NCBI RefSeq assembly: GCF_003423665.1
Contig: NZ_BFBY01000010.1
Location: 1 to 46,244 of the forward strand
DNA: 46,244 bases
Direction: 5' to 3'
Origin: Lactobacillus rodentium
GTDB taxonomy: Bacteria > Bacillota > Bacilli > Lactobacillales > Lactobacillaceae
Below are positions 16,642-24,705 of this stretch, piece by piece. The notes under the pieces are model-generated. The model was not told where the DNA came from and searched no databases. It worked only from the letters and a program-made list of their open reading frames with translations. The position numbers and the translations under genes were made by a program. The stretch's first letter is position 1. The number at the start of each line of letters is the position of its first letter.

Positions 16642-16993
16642 TGAAAGACTCCTTTTTTCTATTAAATTCAACTACATAGTAGTTTTGATATTTATTGTGA
16701 ATTTTGAGTGTTCTAATAAAATGCCATTGAAAAATTACTGTGGGATTGGAAATGAGAGATTTTTTTCGATATGGCAACTTGAATTCAAATTCGTCAGTAT
16801 TAGTTTGTTTTAAATAAGAAGCAAACCAAGTATAAATCAAGATAATTCCAAAAAGTAAACATAGTATCAAACTTGGAATACTTAATGATTTATTACTTTC
16901 GTAAGCGAAACTAACACCTACAAAGATAAGTGCTAACAACCAAGAATAATAAATTAGGCCTTGAGCACCCAAAAAGATAAAATGCCGCTTCAT
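16631..16993 (-). CDS. small membrane protein, EbsA-like
   Basis: This is a 120-residue protein with two predicted membrane segments (about 12-32 and 40-62) and a basic cytoplasmic tail of some 55 residues ([19 protein letters not shown]). Size and layout resemble the EbsA family of lactic acid bacteria, but I make this assignment from general appearance only. It is the first gene of a long operon and overlaps the fhs start by 11 bases. AGGAGGGG lies 12 bases before the ATG, a rather long spacing. An extended -10 promoter is visible upstream. Function is unknown. Confidence 0.6.
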   Translation of the reverse strand: MKRHFIFLGAQGLIYYSWLLALIFVGVSFAYESNKSLSIPSLILCLLFGIILIYTWFASYLKQTNTDEFEFKLPYRKKSLISNPTVIFQWHFIRTLKIHNKYQNYYVVEFNRKKESFNGI

Positions 16994-17032
16994 TAGAATT
17001 TAGGTCCCCTCCTATTTATAAATCTCCTGCTT

Positions 17033-17041
17033 ATTATAACA
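17033..17041 (-). promoter_or_regulatory. extended -10 promoter of the ebsA-like/fhs/lspA/rluD/carAB-like operon
   Basis: The minus strand reads TGTTATAAT, a perfect extended -10 about 40 bases before the first ATG of the operon. No strong -35 box is seen. A TATAAT on the other strand at 17091-17096 probably serves the divergent DegV gene. Confidence 0.55.
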
Positions 17042-17146
17042 GATAATCAAAATTTTATTTTATTTTGCCTCTAATTTAAGCTAAAATGACTATAATTTAA
17101 TATTATTTGATAGCAATTAAGCAAAAGGCTTTATACAGGAGGTTAT

Positions 17147-18085
17147 ATGAGTAAAATCGGCTTAATTACAGATAGTTCAGCTTATCTTTCTAAGAAACAA
17201 ATCCAACAATATGATATTGATATTCTTCCCATTTCTATCGTTTGGAATAATAAAACATATCAAGATCTGATTGATATTGGTTATCATGAATTTTATGAAA
17301 AATTAGCCACTGAGTCTAACCTTCCTACTACTTCGCAACCTTCAATTGGTGAAATTCAAACTCATATTGATCGATTTATTAAACAAGGATATACCGATGT
17401 AATTATCATTACTCTTTCTAGTGGTATATCGGGCACTTTTAACAATATTCAAGCAATTGCTAAGGATGAAGATCGCATCAAGATTCACCCTTTTGATGCG
17501 AAAGTAACTTGTGCTGGTCAAGCTGATTTGGCAATGCTTGCTGGAAAGTTAATTCAAGCTGGTGCAAATTTAGACCTTATTTTGCATGACTTAGCTGATT
17601 TAAGAAAAACAATTGGTGTGCGTTTTATGGTAGATGATTTAAAGCATTTAAAACGCACTGGTCGGTTATCTAATGCAGCTAGTTTTGTTGGCGGTTTGCT
17701 ACATATTAAACCAATTTTAACGATGGATGTTCAAAATCAAGGGAAAATTAGTGCTTACGGGAAGGAACGACAATATAAAAGAGCCGTAAAACGAATTGAA
17801 ACTGATTTTAAAGAAAGCATTAAAGATCAACCTTATCCTATCCAATTAACAATTTTTGATGCAGACAGTGAAAAGCGAGCACAAGAATGGCATGAGCTCT
17901 ATCAACACGATTTTCCGTCTTTAAAGATCGATCACAGTATTATTGGTCCCGTAGTCGGTGTCCATGTTGGTCAAGATACACTCGCAATTATTTGGTGTCG
18001 CGATCTCGATTCTTACTTTGATAAAGATGGTAAGCCCTTAGCTGCAGATAAAATTAATTCTCCGCTTTTAACAACAAATGACTAA
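17147..18085 (+). CDS. DegV family protein (second copy, FakB type)
   Basis: This 312-residue DegV/FakB protein probably binds fatty acids for the FakA kinase. It has ITDSSAYLS at the start, TTSQPSIGE near 64, the lipid-pocket segment TLSSGISGTFNN and DDLKHLKRTGRLSNAASF in the second domain. It differs from the DegV protein at 5951 across most of its length and has a longer C-terminus, so the two may prefer different acyl chains; that is inference. AGGAGG stands 7 bases before the ATG. It is a single-gene unit ending at a strong bidirectional terminator. Confidence 0.9.
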   Translation: MSKIGLITDSSAYLSKKQIQQYDIDILPISIVWNNKTYQDLIDIGYHEFYEKLATESNLPTTSQPSIGEIQTHIDRFIKQGYTDVIIITLSSGISGTFNNIQAIAKDEDRIKIHPFDAKVTCAGQADLAMLAGKLIQAGANLDLILHDLADLRKTIGVRFMVDDLKHLKRTGRLSNAASFVGGLLHIKPILTMDVQNQGKISAYGKERQYKRAVKRIETDFKESIKDQPYPIQLTIFDADSEKRAQEWHELYQHDFPSLKIDHSIIGPVVGVHVGQDTLAIIWCRDLDSYFDKDGKPLAADKINSPLLTTND

Positions 18086-18091
18086 AAAAAT

Positions 18092-18134
18092 AAAAATAAG
18101 CTTTAAAGAAAAAATTTCTTTAAAGCTTATTTTT
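18092..18134. terminator. bidirectional intrinsic terminator between degV and the DUF975 gene
   Basis: A perfect 19-bp stem with loop AAAAT has A-rich left and T-rich right flanks, so it can end both the plus-strand DegV transcript and the minus-strand DUF975 transcript. Confidence 0.88.
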
Positions 18135-18157
18135 TTGATTATTCGGTTTAACTTTTA

Positions 18158-18862
18158 TTAGTCTTTGAGGAAACGATCCCCTACCAAGTGACGATAATAA
18201 TTGGCACGTGTTACACCGAAGTATGGACGTAACCATAAAAAGCCAATTCCTAAAGTAATGATAGAAAGTAAAAACCAACCAATGAAACTTAAATCTAAAC
18301 AAAATAGTTGCCATTTATGACCATTCATAACTTCACGACTTAAATTAATAGCTTCAGTTGGTTCTACTTCTTTACCCTTGTCAGTTAAATCTTTGACAAT
18401 ATATGGAGCCATTGAATAAGCATAACCTTTAATAATTCCCGGAACAATTAAGAGTAAGCTCCAAAGAAATACAAAAATTCCAGTCATAAAACTAGTTAAA
18501 AAAGTTGGTAAAATTCTTTTTTTAGTTACGGCTGATAAGGCATCAGTTGCAATATTACCAGTTTCCTTAGTATCAACTAATCTTAAAAAAGTATAGAAAA
18601 TACTATAACTGATCATGCCCGCAACCAATAGACTCAAAATTACTGTAGTTTGTGTAGAAACTGATAAATCGAGATTGTCAGCATCAAAATCTTCTAAACC
18701 AAGATTCTTAACGAAGTCACTCAGACCATGAATTGTACTAGAACTAGTAGCAGCGCCAATCATTCCAACAAAAATACTATTTACTAAGGCAACGGCTAAG
18801 CCCCAGCCCCAATGACCACTTAATAAAGACCTAGCTTCTCCTTTTATTTCAGAAAATTTCAT
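18158..18862 (-). CDS. DUF975 family membrane protein
   Basis: The 234-residue integral membrane protein fits the DUF975 family, whose function is not established. It begins MKFSEIKGEARSLL..W, the usual start of the family, and has about five hydrophobic segments (20-40, 68-92, 120-150, 185-205 and further). NLSREVMNGHKWQLF is a conserved-looking cytoplasmic loop. AGGAGG precedes the ATG and an extended -10 lies close upstream, so it has its own promoter. No functional link to neighbours is evident. Confidence 0.82.
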   Translation of the reverse strand: MKFSEIKGEARSLLSGHWGWGLAVALVNSIFVGMIGAATSSSTIHGLSDFVKNLGLEDFDADNLDLSVSTQTTVILSLLVAGMISYSIFYTFLRLVDTKETGNIATDALSAVTKKRILPTFLTSFMTGIFVFLWSLLLIVPGIIKGYAYSMAPYIVKDLTDKGKEVEPTEAINLSREVMNGHKWQLFCLDLSFIGWFLLSIITLGIGFLWLRPYFGVTRANYYRHLVGDRFLKD

Positions 18863-18891
18863 TTTTTCCTCCTTAAATAAATTTATTTTTA

Positions 18892-18900
18892 ATTATAGCA
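18892..18900 (-). promoter_or_regulatory. extended -10 promoter of the DUF975 gene
   Basis: The minus strand reads TGCTATAAT about 30 bases before the ATG, with AAGGAGG between. The -35 region is only a T-run. Confidence 0.5.
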
Positions 18901-18927
18901 GTTATTTTAAGAAGAAAAAATACTATT

Positions 18928-20052
18928 TTATCGTTGGTTAGCCCAAAATTGGTAGTAATCTGTCCTTAAATTACCATTGAAAAATTTACGTTTTTTAGTC
19001 GCTTTTTCACCAAAATATTTTTCAAAATTGGGATCAGAAGTTAAGTAATATTGACTAAAGGAAGTTAAGGGACGTAAGGTCTGCCCCATCTCTTCATAAA
19101 TTTTTTCTGCGGCTTGGCGGTCTTTTAATCGTTTACCATAAGGAGGATTAGCAATAATTACCCCATTTTCTAAATCAGTAGAAAAATCCTTTACTGCAAC
19201 TTGTTTAAAGCGGATATCTTGTAAAACACCGGCATTATGAGCATTGACTTTAGCAATTTCTAAAATCGATTGGTCAATGTCGCTAGCCATAATTGGCGCA
19301 TGCTCTTTTCGTTCTTTAGTCTTGGCTTGTGCAACTAATTCTGGATGCAATTCTTTGTTAAACCAATCAAAATTATCAAAAGCAAATTTACGATTTAATC
19401 CGGGAGCTATATTTTTTGCAATTAATGCTGCTTCAATTGGAATTGTTCCGGATCCTGTCATGGGATCAATAAAGGGATGTGAACCATCAAATGGGGTTAA
19501 TTCAATTAAACCAGCCGCAAAATTTTCTTTTAATGGTGCACCACCATGTTCAACTCGATAACCACGTTTAAATAAACTAGGTCCAGTTGTATCTAAACTT
19601 AAACGGACGCGATCTTTATAAATATGAACGTCCAAAGGATACTCACTCCCAGTCTCAGGTAAAAAACCACGACGATGATACTGATCTGTCATTTTATTAA
19701 CAATGGCCTTTTTTACAATGGATTGAACATCTGGTTCAGAATGTAGTTTACTTCTCACACTTCTACCTTTCACCGGGAATTTAGCGTCAACTGGTAGAAG
19801 CATCGCCCAATCATAGGCATATGTTTCATCATATAATTGTTCAAAAGTAGTTGCCTTAAATTCCTTCAAAAGGATTTTGACACGATCAGCTGCTCTCAGC
19901 CATAGATTGGTCTGAACAATATCTTTTTGGTCTCCTTCAAAAAAGACACGTCCATCTTCAGTTTTTGTTTCATATCCTAAATGTTGTAATTCTTTAGCAA
20001 CAATGCTTTCAAAGCCTGCCCCCATGGTGGCATATAATTTATATTTTTCCAT
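18928..20052 (-). CDS. THUMP-domain class I SAM-dependent rRNA methyltransferase (YpsC/RlmL-type)
   Basis: This is a 374-residue RNA methyltransferase with an N-terminal ferredoxin-like plus THUMP region (about 1-160) and a Rossmann methyltransferase domain. It has DPMTGSGTIPIEAALIA (SAM motif I), ASDIDQSILEIA (acidic loop) and the N6-adenine/guanine-type catalytic motif NPPYGKRL. It corresponds to YpsC of B. subtilis, related to the RlmL N-terminal half that methylates 23S rRNA guanine. The gene lies directly downstream of rnpB, the conserved gpsB-rnpB-ypsC order of Firmicutes. The ribosome binding site is weak (AAGAAAAGTG). Confidence 0.88.
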   Translation of the reverse strand: MEKYKLYATMGAGFESIVAKELQHLGYETKTEDGRVFFEGDQKDIVQTNLWLRAADRVKILLKEFKATTFEQLYDETYAYDWAMLLPVDAKFPVKGRSVRSKLHSEPDVQSIVKKAIVNKMTDQYHRRGFLPETGSEYPLDVHIYKDRVRLSLDTTGPSLFKRGYRVEHGGAPLKENFAAGLIELTPFDGSHPFIDPMTGSGTIPIEAALIAKNIAPGLNRKFAFDNFDWFNKELHPELVAQAKTKERKEHAPIMASDIDQSILEIAKVNAHNAGVLQDIRFKQVAVKDFSTDLENGVIIANPPYGKRLKDRQAAEKIYEEMGQTLRPLTSFSQYYLTSDPNFEKYFGEKATKKRKFFNGNLRTDYYQFWANQR

Positions 20053-20086
20053 AATAATTCACTTTTCTTGTAATAAATTTTTCGAT

Positions 20087-20114
20087 AAAAAAAGGTTGAG
20101 CACAAAGCTCAACC
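20087..20114 (-). terminator. intrinsic terminator of rnpB
   Basis: GGTTGAGC, a 5-base loop and its complement GCTCAACC are followed on the minus strand by seven T. It abuts the 3' end of the RNase P RNA. Confidence 0.88.
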
Positions 20115-20489
20115 GACCAGCAAGTTTCTATAAGCCACGTTTTGTTCCAATAGCATTGATCAAGTACTATCTTCAGCAATCATCTATCTTCATTAAATGA
20201 TCTCATCTTTAGTTCATTTCCATAGATGAGACGCCCCTACCAAATTTGGGTTGCCCGCTTGCAGGGTTTACCTCGTTCCACCAATATCGTTTCCGATCTT
20301 GCTTCGTCACTGTGGCACTTTTAAGGATACTAACACATGTCAAAATGATTTAGTGCTTTTTCCGCCGTGATTTCTAAAGAAATCCCCCAGCTTATTGGGC
20401 TGAGTACAAACACTACGAGCATCGCAGCTCGTGCGAGCGTGGACTTTCCTCAGCTAGCCTTTGCTAACCGCGATTGCTCAAAACTTGCT
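20113..20489 (-). ncRNA. rnpB: RNase P RNA, type B
   Basis: This is the catalytic RNA that removes 5' leaders from tRNA precursors. The minus strand contains the universal signature GAGGAAAGTCC near the 5' side. The P1 helix is formed by AGCAAGTTT at the 5' end (about 20482-20490) and AAACTTGCT at the 3' end (20119-20127). The length of about 377 bases is right for the Bacillus-type (B) RNA. It lies between gpsB and the THUMP methyltransferase gene, its usual place in Firmicutes. Ends are estimated from P1, the promoter and the terminator, within a few bases. Confidence 0.93.
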
Positions 20490-20494
20490 TAATT

Positions 20495-20503
20495 ATTATA
20501 TCA
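20495..20503 (-). promoter_or_regulatory. extended -10 promoter of rnpB
   Basis: The minus strand reads TGATATAAT, which puts the start of transcription about 6-7 bases downstream, exactly at the P1 helix of rnpB. The box lies 2-3 bases after the gpsB stop codon, so the upstream promoter half is inside the gpsB coding end. Confidence 0.6.
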
Positions 20504-20505
20504 TA

Positions 20506-20913
20506 CTAATTGGCTTGATATGTACGATCTTGTGCATTCAATCTTTGTTCCAAGTTATAAACTTTTCTTTCCAATGTTGAAATTCTTTGTATCATTGCTA
20601 CATTAGTCGTTTCATTTTCAATTGGTTCAGAAGCAGTTGAAACAGGACTTTCGTAGCTTTGTGGTCGAGATGGTTGGTAAGTTTTTACATCATCTTCATT
20701 ATCAGAATTTGAACTTGTATTAGTAGTCAATTGATTCTCTAATTGATTCACTTTGTCATTTAAGCCTGCAATAATTTTTGCAAAAACTTCATAGTCACTT
20801 ATTATTTGATCTAGATAAGTATCAACTTCTTCTTGATCGTAACCTTTCATTTTTACTTTAAATTGTTTTTTTAGAATATCATTTGGTGATAACCGAATAT
20901 CATTTAAATCCAT
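20506..20913 (-). CDS. gpsB: cell-division protein GpsB
   Basis: GpsB is a small DivIVA-like coiled-coil protein that links the septal and peripheral wall machinery and docks penicillin-binding proteins. The 135 residues show the N-terminal membrane-associated domain (LSPNDILKKQFKVKMKGYDQEEVDTYLD), a coiled coil to about residue 70, a Ser/Asn/Asp linker (70-105) and a short C-terminal helix (RISTLERKVYNLEQRL) for hexamer formation. Its client PBP1A is encoded a few genes away. The order ypsA / gpsB / rnpB is conserved. Confidence 0.93.
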   Translation of the reverse strand: MDLNDIRLSPNDILKKQFKVKMKGYDQEEVDTYLDQIISDYEVFAKIIAGLNDKVNQLENQLTTNTSSNSDNEDDVKTYQPSRPQSYESPVSTASEPIENETTNVAMIQRISTLERKVYNLEQRLNAQDRTYQAN

Positions 20914-21058
20914 AGCAAAAATCCTTTATTTTTATATTTTTTCGTTGTTTAAATTATCTATTTTTTATTTGCTAACGTCTTAGCTATTAAAAGTATAAAA
21001 TATAAATCTTAACCATTCAATTTTGAAACTCATCCTTAAAGATAATTAAAGAAATTTG

Positions 21059-21619
21059 TTAAAAGTTAGAATGATAATTTTCTTCATATTCTTCTGCTGC
21101 ATCTTGTAAATCATAAAAATCTAATAAGGTTAATGGATAGTCTTTTTCTTCTTGATATTTTTTGATTAAATCATAATCATACTTAGTTTTACCTGGATGT
21201 TCGGGATCATAAATTAAAAGAGCTTCATCAGTATGATTAATCATAAAGTTTTGATAATTACGCAATTGGCTTGGGTTTTGATAAGGCGAATTAGAGGTTG
21301 AGCCAAAAAAATCAACTTTTTCCTTTAAGTTATTAAAATTAGCTTGGTTATTTTCATTCCATCTTTTACTGAATTCAAGATAGGGACTCATCATTGAAAC
21401 TCGAACTGAGTATTCGTCTCTCAAAGCAATCCCTTCTTCTAAGGCCCACTGCTCCACGCCTAAATTGGGACCACTAATAATCCAATCTAATTCTCCTTCT
21501 TCTAATTTTTGTAAAAAATATCTCTTTAAAGCATACTTGATAACCGTAACTTTTTTATCTTTTTGATCAAATATGCCTAATTCATAGCTGCGATACCCTG
21601 AAACCCAGAGTCTTTTCAT
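21059..21619 (-). CDS. ypsA: YpsA family protein (DUF1273, SLOG-type fold)
   Basis: This is a 186-residue cytoplasmic protein of the YpsA/DUF1273 family, with a Rossmann-like nucleotide-binding fold related to the SLOG superfamily. Visible marks are the start LWVSGYRSYELGIF, the glycine loop WIISGPNLGVEQWALEEG near 75-90 and YQNFMINHTDEALLIYDPE. In B. subtilis and S. aureus YpsA influences cell division; the biochemical role is unsettled. It is divergent from recU and upstream of gpsB, as in other Firmicutes. Confidence 0.9.
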   Translation of the reverse strand: MKRLWVSGYRSYELGIFDQKDKKVTVIKYALKRYFLQKLEEGELDWIISGPNLGVEQWALEEGIALRDEYSVRVSMMSPYLEFSKRWNENNQANFNNLKEKVDFFGSTSNSPYQNPSQLRNYQNFMINHTDEALLIYDPEHPGKTKYDYDLIKKYQEEKDYPLTLLDFYDLQDAAEEYEENYHSNF

Positions 21620-21656
21620 TTTTATCTACCTTAATTCATTTATCTAATTACATATT

Positions 21657-21665
21657 TGTTATAAT
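21657..21665 (+). promoter_or_regulatory. extended -10 promoter of recU-pbp1A
   Basis: The sequence TGTTATAAT lies 19 bases before the chosen recU ATG. Transcription would begin around 21671, directly at the AGGAG ribosome binding site, giving a leader of only about 13 bases. The longer open frame that starts inside this box is therefore unlikely to be used. Confidence 0.55.
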
Positions 21666-21684
21666 GCTAGCAGGAGAAAAAATT

Positions 21685-22302
21685 ATGGTCAAATATCCAA
21701 CTGGTAGTTTATCTAACTATACATCTGATCACACAGATCTTTTTAAATTAAAAAATAATCATCATAAAAAAAATATTGTCTTTTCCGATCGGGGAATGTC
21801 TTTGGAACAACAAATAAATGAATCCAATCAATATTATCTTATGCAAAATATTGCAGTAGTTCACAAAAAGCCCACCCCTATTCAAATTGTTAAAGTTGAT
21901 TATCCTAAAAGATCGCGAGCTGTAATTAAAGAAGCCTATTTTAGACAAGCCTCAACTACAGATTATAACGGTGTTTATAAAGGTTATTATCTAGATTTTG
22001 AAGCAAAGGAAACTCGTAATCGAACCTCATTTCCTTTAAAAAATTTTCATGAACATCAGATTATTCACTTAGATCAATGTTTACAGCAAGATGGCATTTG
22101 TTTTACTATCATTAGATTTGTATCTTTAAATAGGTATTTTATTACTCCAGCTAGTTTTATTATTCATGCCTGGAATGATAAAAGCAAAAAGTCTCTTACT
22201 TTATCAGAAATTGAAAGTAATTCATATGAAATAAAAAGTGGTTTTCGCCCTACTCTACCTTATTTAGATATAGTTGATAAATTTATTTTAGATAGGAAGT
22301 AA
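21685..22302 (+). CDS. recU: Holliday junction resolvase RecU
   Basis: RecU resolves four-way DNA junctions in recombination and chromosome segregation. Starting at 21685 (AGGAG at 9 bases) the protein has 205 residues. The family blocks RGMSLEQQINESNQYY, DFEAKETRNRTSFPLKNFHEHQI (nuclease site with D, E and K) and a late FRPTLPYLDIVDKF are present. The pbp1A gene begins 2 bases after its stop. This recU-pbp1 pair is a conserved Firmicutes operon coupling repair and wall synthesis genes. Confidence 0.94.
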   Translation: MVKYPTGSLSNYTSDHTDLFKLKNNHHKKNIVFSDRGMSLEQQINESNQYYLMQNIAVVHKKPTPIQIVKVDYPKRSRAVIKEAYFRQASTTDYNGVYKGYYLDFEAKETRNRTSFPLKNFHEHQIIHLDQCLQQDGICFTIIRFVSLNRYFITPASFIIHAWNDKSKKSLTLSEIESNSYEIKSGFRPTLPYLDIVDKFILDRK

Positions 22303-22304
22303 AA

Positions 22305-24662
22305 ATGGAAAATAATGATTTTAATCAAAATAATCATTCATCTAGAATGGAAAATTATCACCATCAAAAAAATCCTCAACAGAAAAGAATTTGGCTACAA
22401 ATTCTAAAATGGGTTTCTATTACATTTTTATTAGTAATTGTAGCTGGAGTAGGATTATTTGCCTTTTATGCTAAAGATGCTCCTAGTATCTCAAAAGCAC
22501 AATTAGAAAGTGGCGGTAGTTCCACTCTTTATACTACTAACGGTAAATTTCTACTATCTTTAGGTTCAGAAAAAAGAACTTATGTATCTAATAATAAAAT
22601 TCCGCAACAATTAAAGGATGCTGTAGTCTCAGTTGAAGATAAGCGTTTTTATCATGAAGGTTTAGGTCTTGATCCTATTAGAATTATGGGATCAGTATTA
22701 GTAAATGCTAAATCAAATAGTGTTGCTGCTGGTGGTTCTACATTAACTCAGCAATTAGTTAAGCTTTCTGTTTTCTCTACCGCTTCTTCGCAAAGAACTT
22801 TGAAGAGAAAGGCACAAGAAGCTTGGCTCTCAATGAAAGTCGAACGAGAATATTCAAAAGATCAAATTCTCGAATTTTATATCAATAAGGTATATATGAA
22901 CTATGGAAATTATGGGATGGGAACTGCAGCCAATTATTACTATGGTAAAAATCTCAACCAATTGGATTTAGCACAAACTGCGCTAATAGCCGGAATGCCA
23001 AATGCTCCTGTAACTTATGATCCTTATTTACACCCCCAAGCTGCAAAGTATCGCCGTGATGTTGTTTTAAAGACAATGTTACAAAATAAAAAAATTACAC
23101 GAAGCCAATATAATGAGGCCAAGGCTGAACCTATTACTCAAGGACTAGTGCCACAAAAAAATTCAACTAATTCAGATTTAAGAAAAGTTGATGATCCTTA
23201 TATCAAACAAGTACTTGAAGAAGTTAAAGAAAAAGGTTTTAATCCTTACGATAATTTAAAAATCACAGTAAATATTGATCAAGCTGCGCAACAAAAGCTC
23301 TATGATCTTGCCAATAACGGCCAAGTCCCTTTTACCAATGATAAAATGCAAGTTGGTGCGACAGTTGTTGATCCTACTAATGGCCATGTAATTGCGATTA
23401 TTGGTGGACGCAAATTACCAAGTGTCCAATTAGGATTAAATCGGGCTGTCCAAACTGGACGTTCTACTGGATCGACAATTAAACCAATTCTTGATTATGG
23501 TCCGGCAATTGAATATCTCAATTGGGGTACTTCTCATATGGTAGATGATTCTAAATATATTTATCCTGGTACTAACATTCAACTTTACGATTGGGATAAT
23601 TCTTATATGGGAAGAATAACCATGAGAAAGGCGCTTGAGCAATCCCGTAATGTTCCTGCTGTTAAAACTTTAGACAAGGTAGGAATTGGACGTGCTTCCC
23701 TCTTTGCGAGAAATATGGGTGTCAATGTTCCTTCTGATTCAGGATTATCAATTGCAATTGGAGCCAATGCTTCTTCACTACAATTGGCTGGTGCTTACGG
23801 TGCTTTTGCCAATAATGGGGTTTACTATAAGCCACAATTTGTTTCCAAGATTGAAACACCAGATGGACTTACCCGAAATTATGATAGTTCTGGTAAAAGA
23901 GTAATGAAGACTTCTACCGCCTATATTATGACTGATATGCTCAAAGGAGTTTTCACTAAAGGATCAGGTACTGCAGCTAAAGCAGGAGATCTTTACGAAG
24001 CAGGAAAAACTGGTACAGTTAAGTATTCCGATGAGGATTTAGTCAAATATCCTCAATATGCAAACTCTCCTAAAGATGCTTGGTTTGCTGGCTATACTCG
24101 CTCCTACTCCATGGCAATTTGGACAGGTTACGATAATTTAAAGGATGGTACACCTTCAGGCGTTGGCGAAACATCGGCCCAAATTCTCTATAAGTATATG
24201 ATGGAATACTTGATGAAAGATAAAGACAATAAAAATTGGAAACAACCAAAAACTGTTGTCAAAAGAAGAATTGTAAATGGTACAGAAAAGCAAGTAGCTT
24301 CACCAAATTCTTCTAATTATTCTTGGCAATTATTTGTTAAAGGTCATGCGCCAAGCAATCCATATAAAGATGATAATGAAGACGATGAAGAAATTGATAG
24401 TCATTTTGATACTGAAACAAGTGATGACCATGATGAAAGTTCAGCAGAATCTAATTCTTCAGGTAGTTCTTCAAGTGATGATATCAAAATAATTGAACCA
24501 GATAATGATTCCGATTCAAATAATGATGCTAATTCTTCCTCTGATTCAAACACAGATTTAAATAATTCAAGTAGTCAAAATAATAATTCCACTAATTCGG
24601 GAAATACTAATACTACTCCCACTCCCCCGGCCAATAATTCACCGGCCAATTCTAATAACTAA
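22305..24662 (+). CDS. pbp1A: class A penicillin-binding protein 1A
   Basis: This bifunctional enzyme polymerises and cross-links peptidoglycan at the membrane surface. The 785 residues show a short cytoplasmic, Asn/His-rich N-terminus, one membrane anchor (about 36-58), the GT51 glycosyltransferase domain with SVEDKRFYHEGLGLDP and GGSTLTQQLVK, and a transpeptidase domain. The transpeptidase motifs are STIK near 390, SRN near 447 and KTGT at 568-571. The last 90 or so residues are low-complexity Ser/Asn/Asp with a Thr-Pro-rich end. It follows recU in one operon and ends at a strong terminator. Confidence 0.95.
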   Translation: MENNDFNQNNHSSRMENYHHQKNPQQKRIWLQILKWVSITFLLVIVAGVGLFAFYAKDAPSISKAQLESGGSSTLYTTNGKFLLSLGSEKRTYVSNNKIPQQLKDAVVSVEDKRFYHEGLGLDPIRIMGSVLVNAKSNSVAAGGSTLTQQLVKLSVFSTASSQRTLKRKAQEAWLSMKVEREYSKDQILEFYINKVYMNYGNYGMGTAANYYYGKNLNQLDLAQTALIAGMPNAPVTYDPYLHPQAAKYRRDVVLKTMLQNKKITRSQYNEAKAEPITQGLVPQKNSTNSDLRKVDDPYIKQVLEEVKEKGFNPYDNLKITVNIDQAAQQKLYDLANNGQVPFTNDKMQVGATVVDPTNGHVIAIIGGRKLPSVQLGLNRAVQTGRSTGSTIKPILDYGPAIEYLNWGTSHMVDDSKYIYPGTNIQLYDWDNSYMGRITMRKALEQSRNVPAVKTLDKVGIGRASLFARNMGVNVPSDSGLSIAIGANASSLQLAGAYGAFANNGVYYKPQFVSKIETPDGLTRNYDSSGKRVMKTSTAYIMTDMLKGVFTKGSGTAAKAGDLYEAGKTGTVKYSDEDLVKYPQYANSPKDAWFAGYTRSYSMAIWTGYDNLKDGTPSGVGETSAQILYKYMMEYLMKDKDNKNWKQPKTVVKRRIVNGTEKQVASPNSSNYSWQLFVKGHAPSNPYKDDNEDDEEIDSHFDTETSDDHDESSAESNSSGSSSSDDIKIIEPDNDSDSNNDANSSSDSNTDLNNSSSQNNNSTNSGNTNTTPTPPANNSPANSNN

Positions 24663-24694
24663 AAAAGATCATCTCTTAATGAGATGATCTTTTT
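24662..24694. terminator. intrinsic terminator between pbp1A and nth
   Basis: A perfect 14-bp stem (AAAAAGATCATCTC, loop TTAAT) is flanked by A and T runs, starting in the pbp1A stop region. It fits pbp1A on the plus strand and can also end the dnaD-nth transcript from the other side. Confidence 0.85.
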
Positions 24695-24705
24695 GTTATA
24701 GTTTT

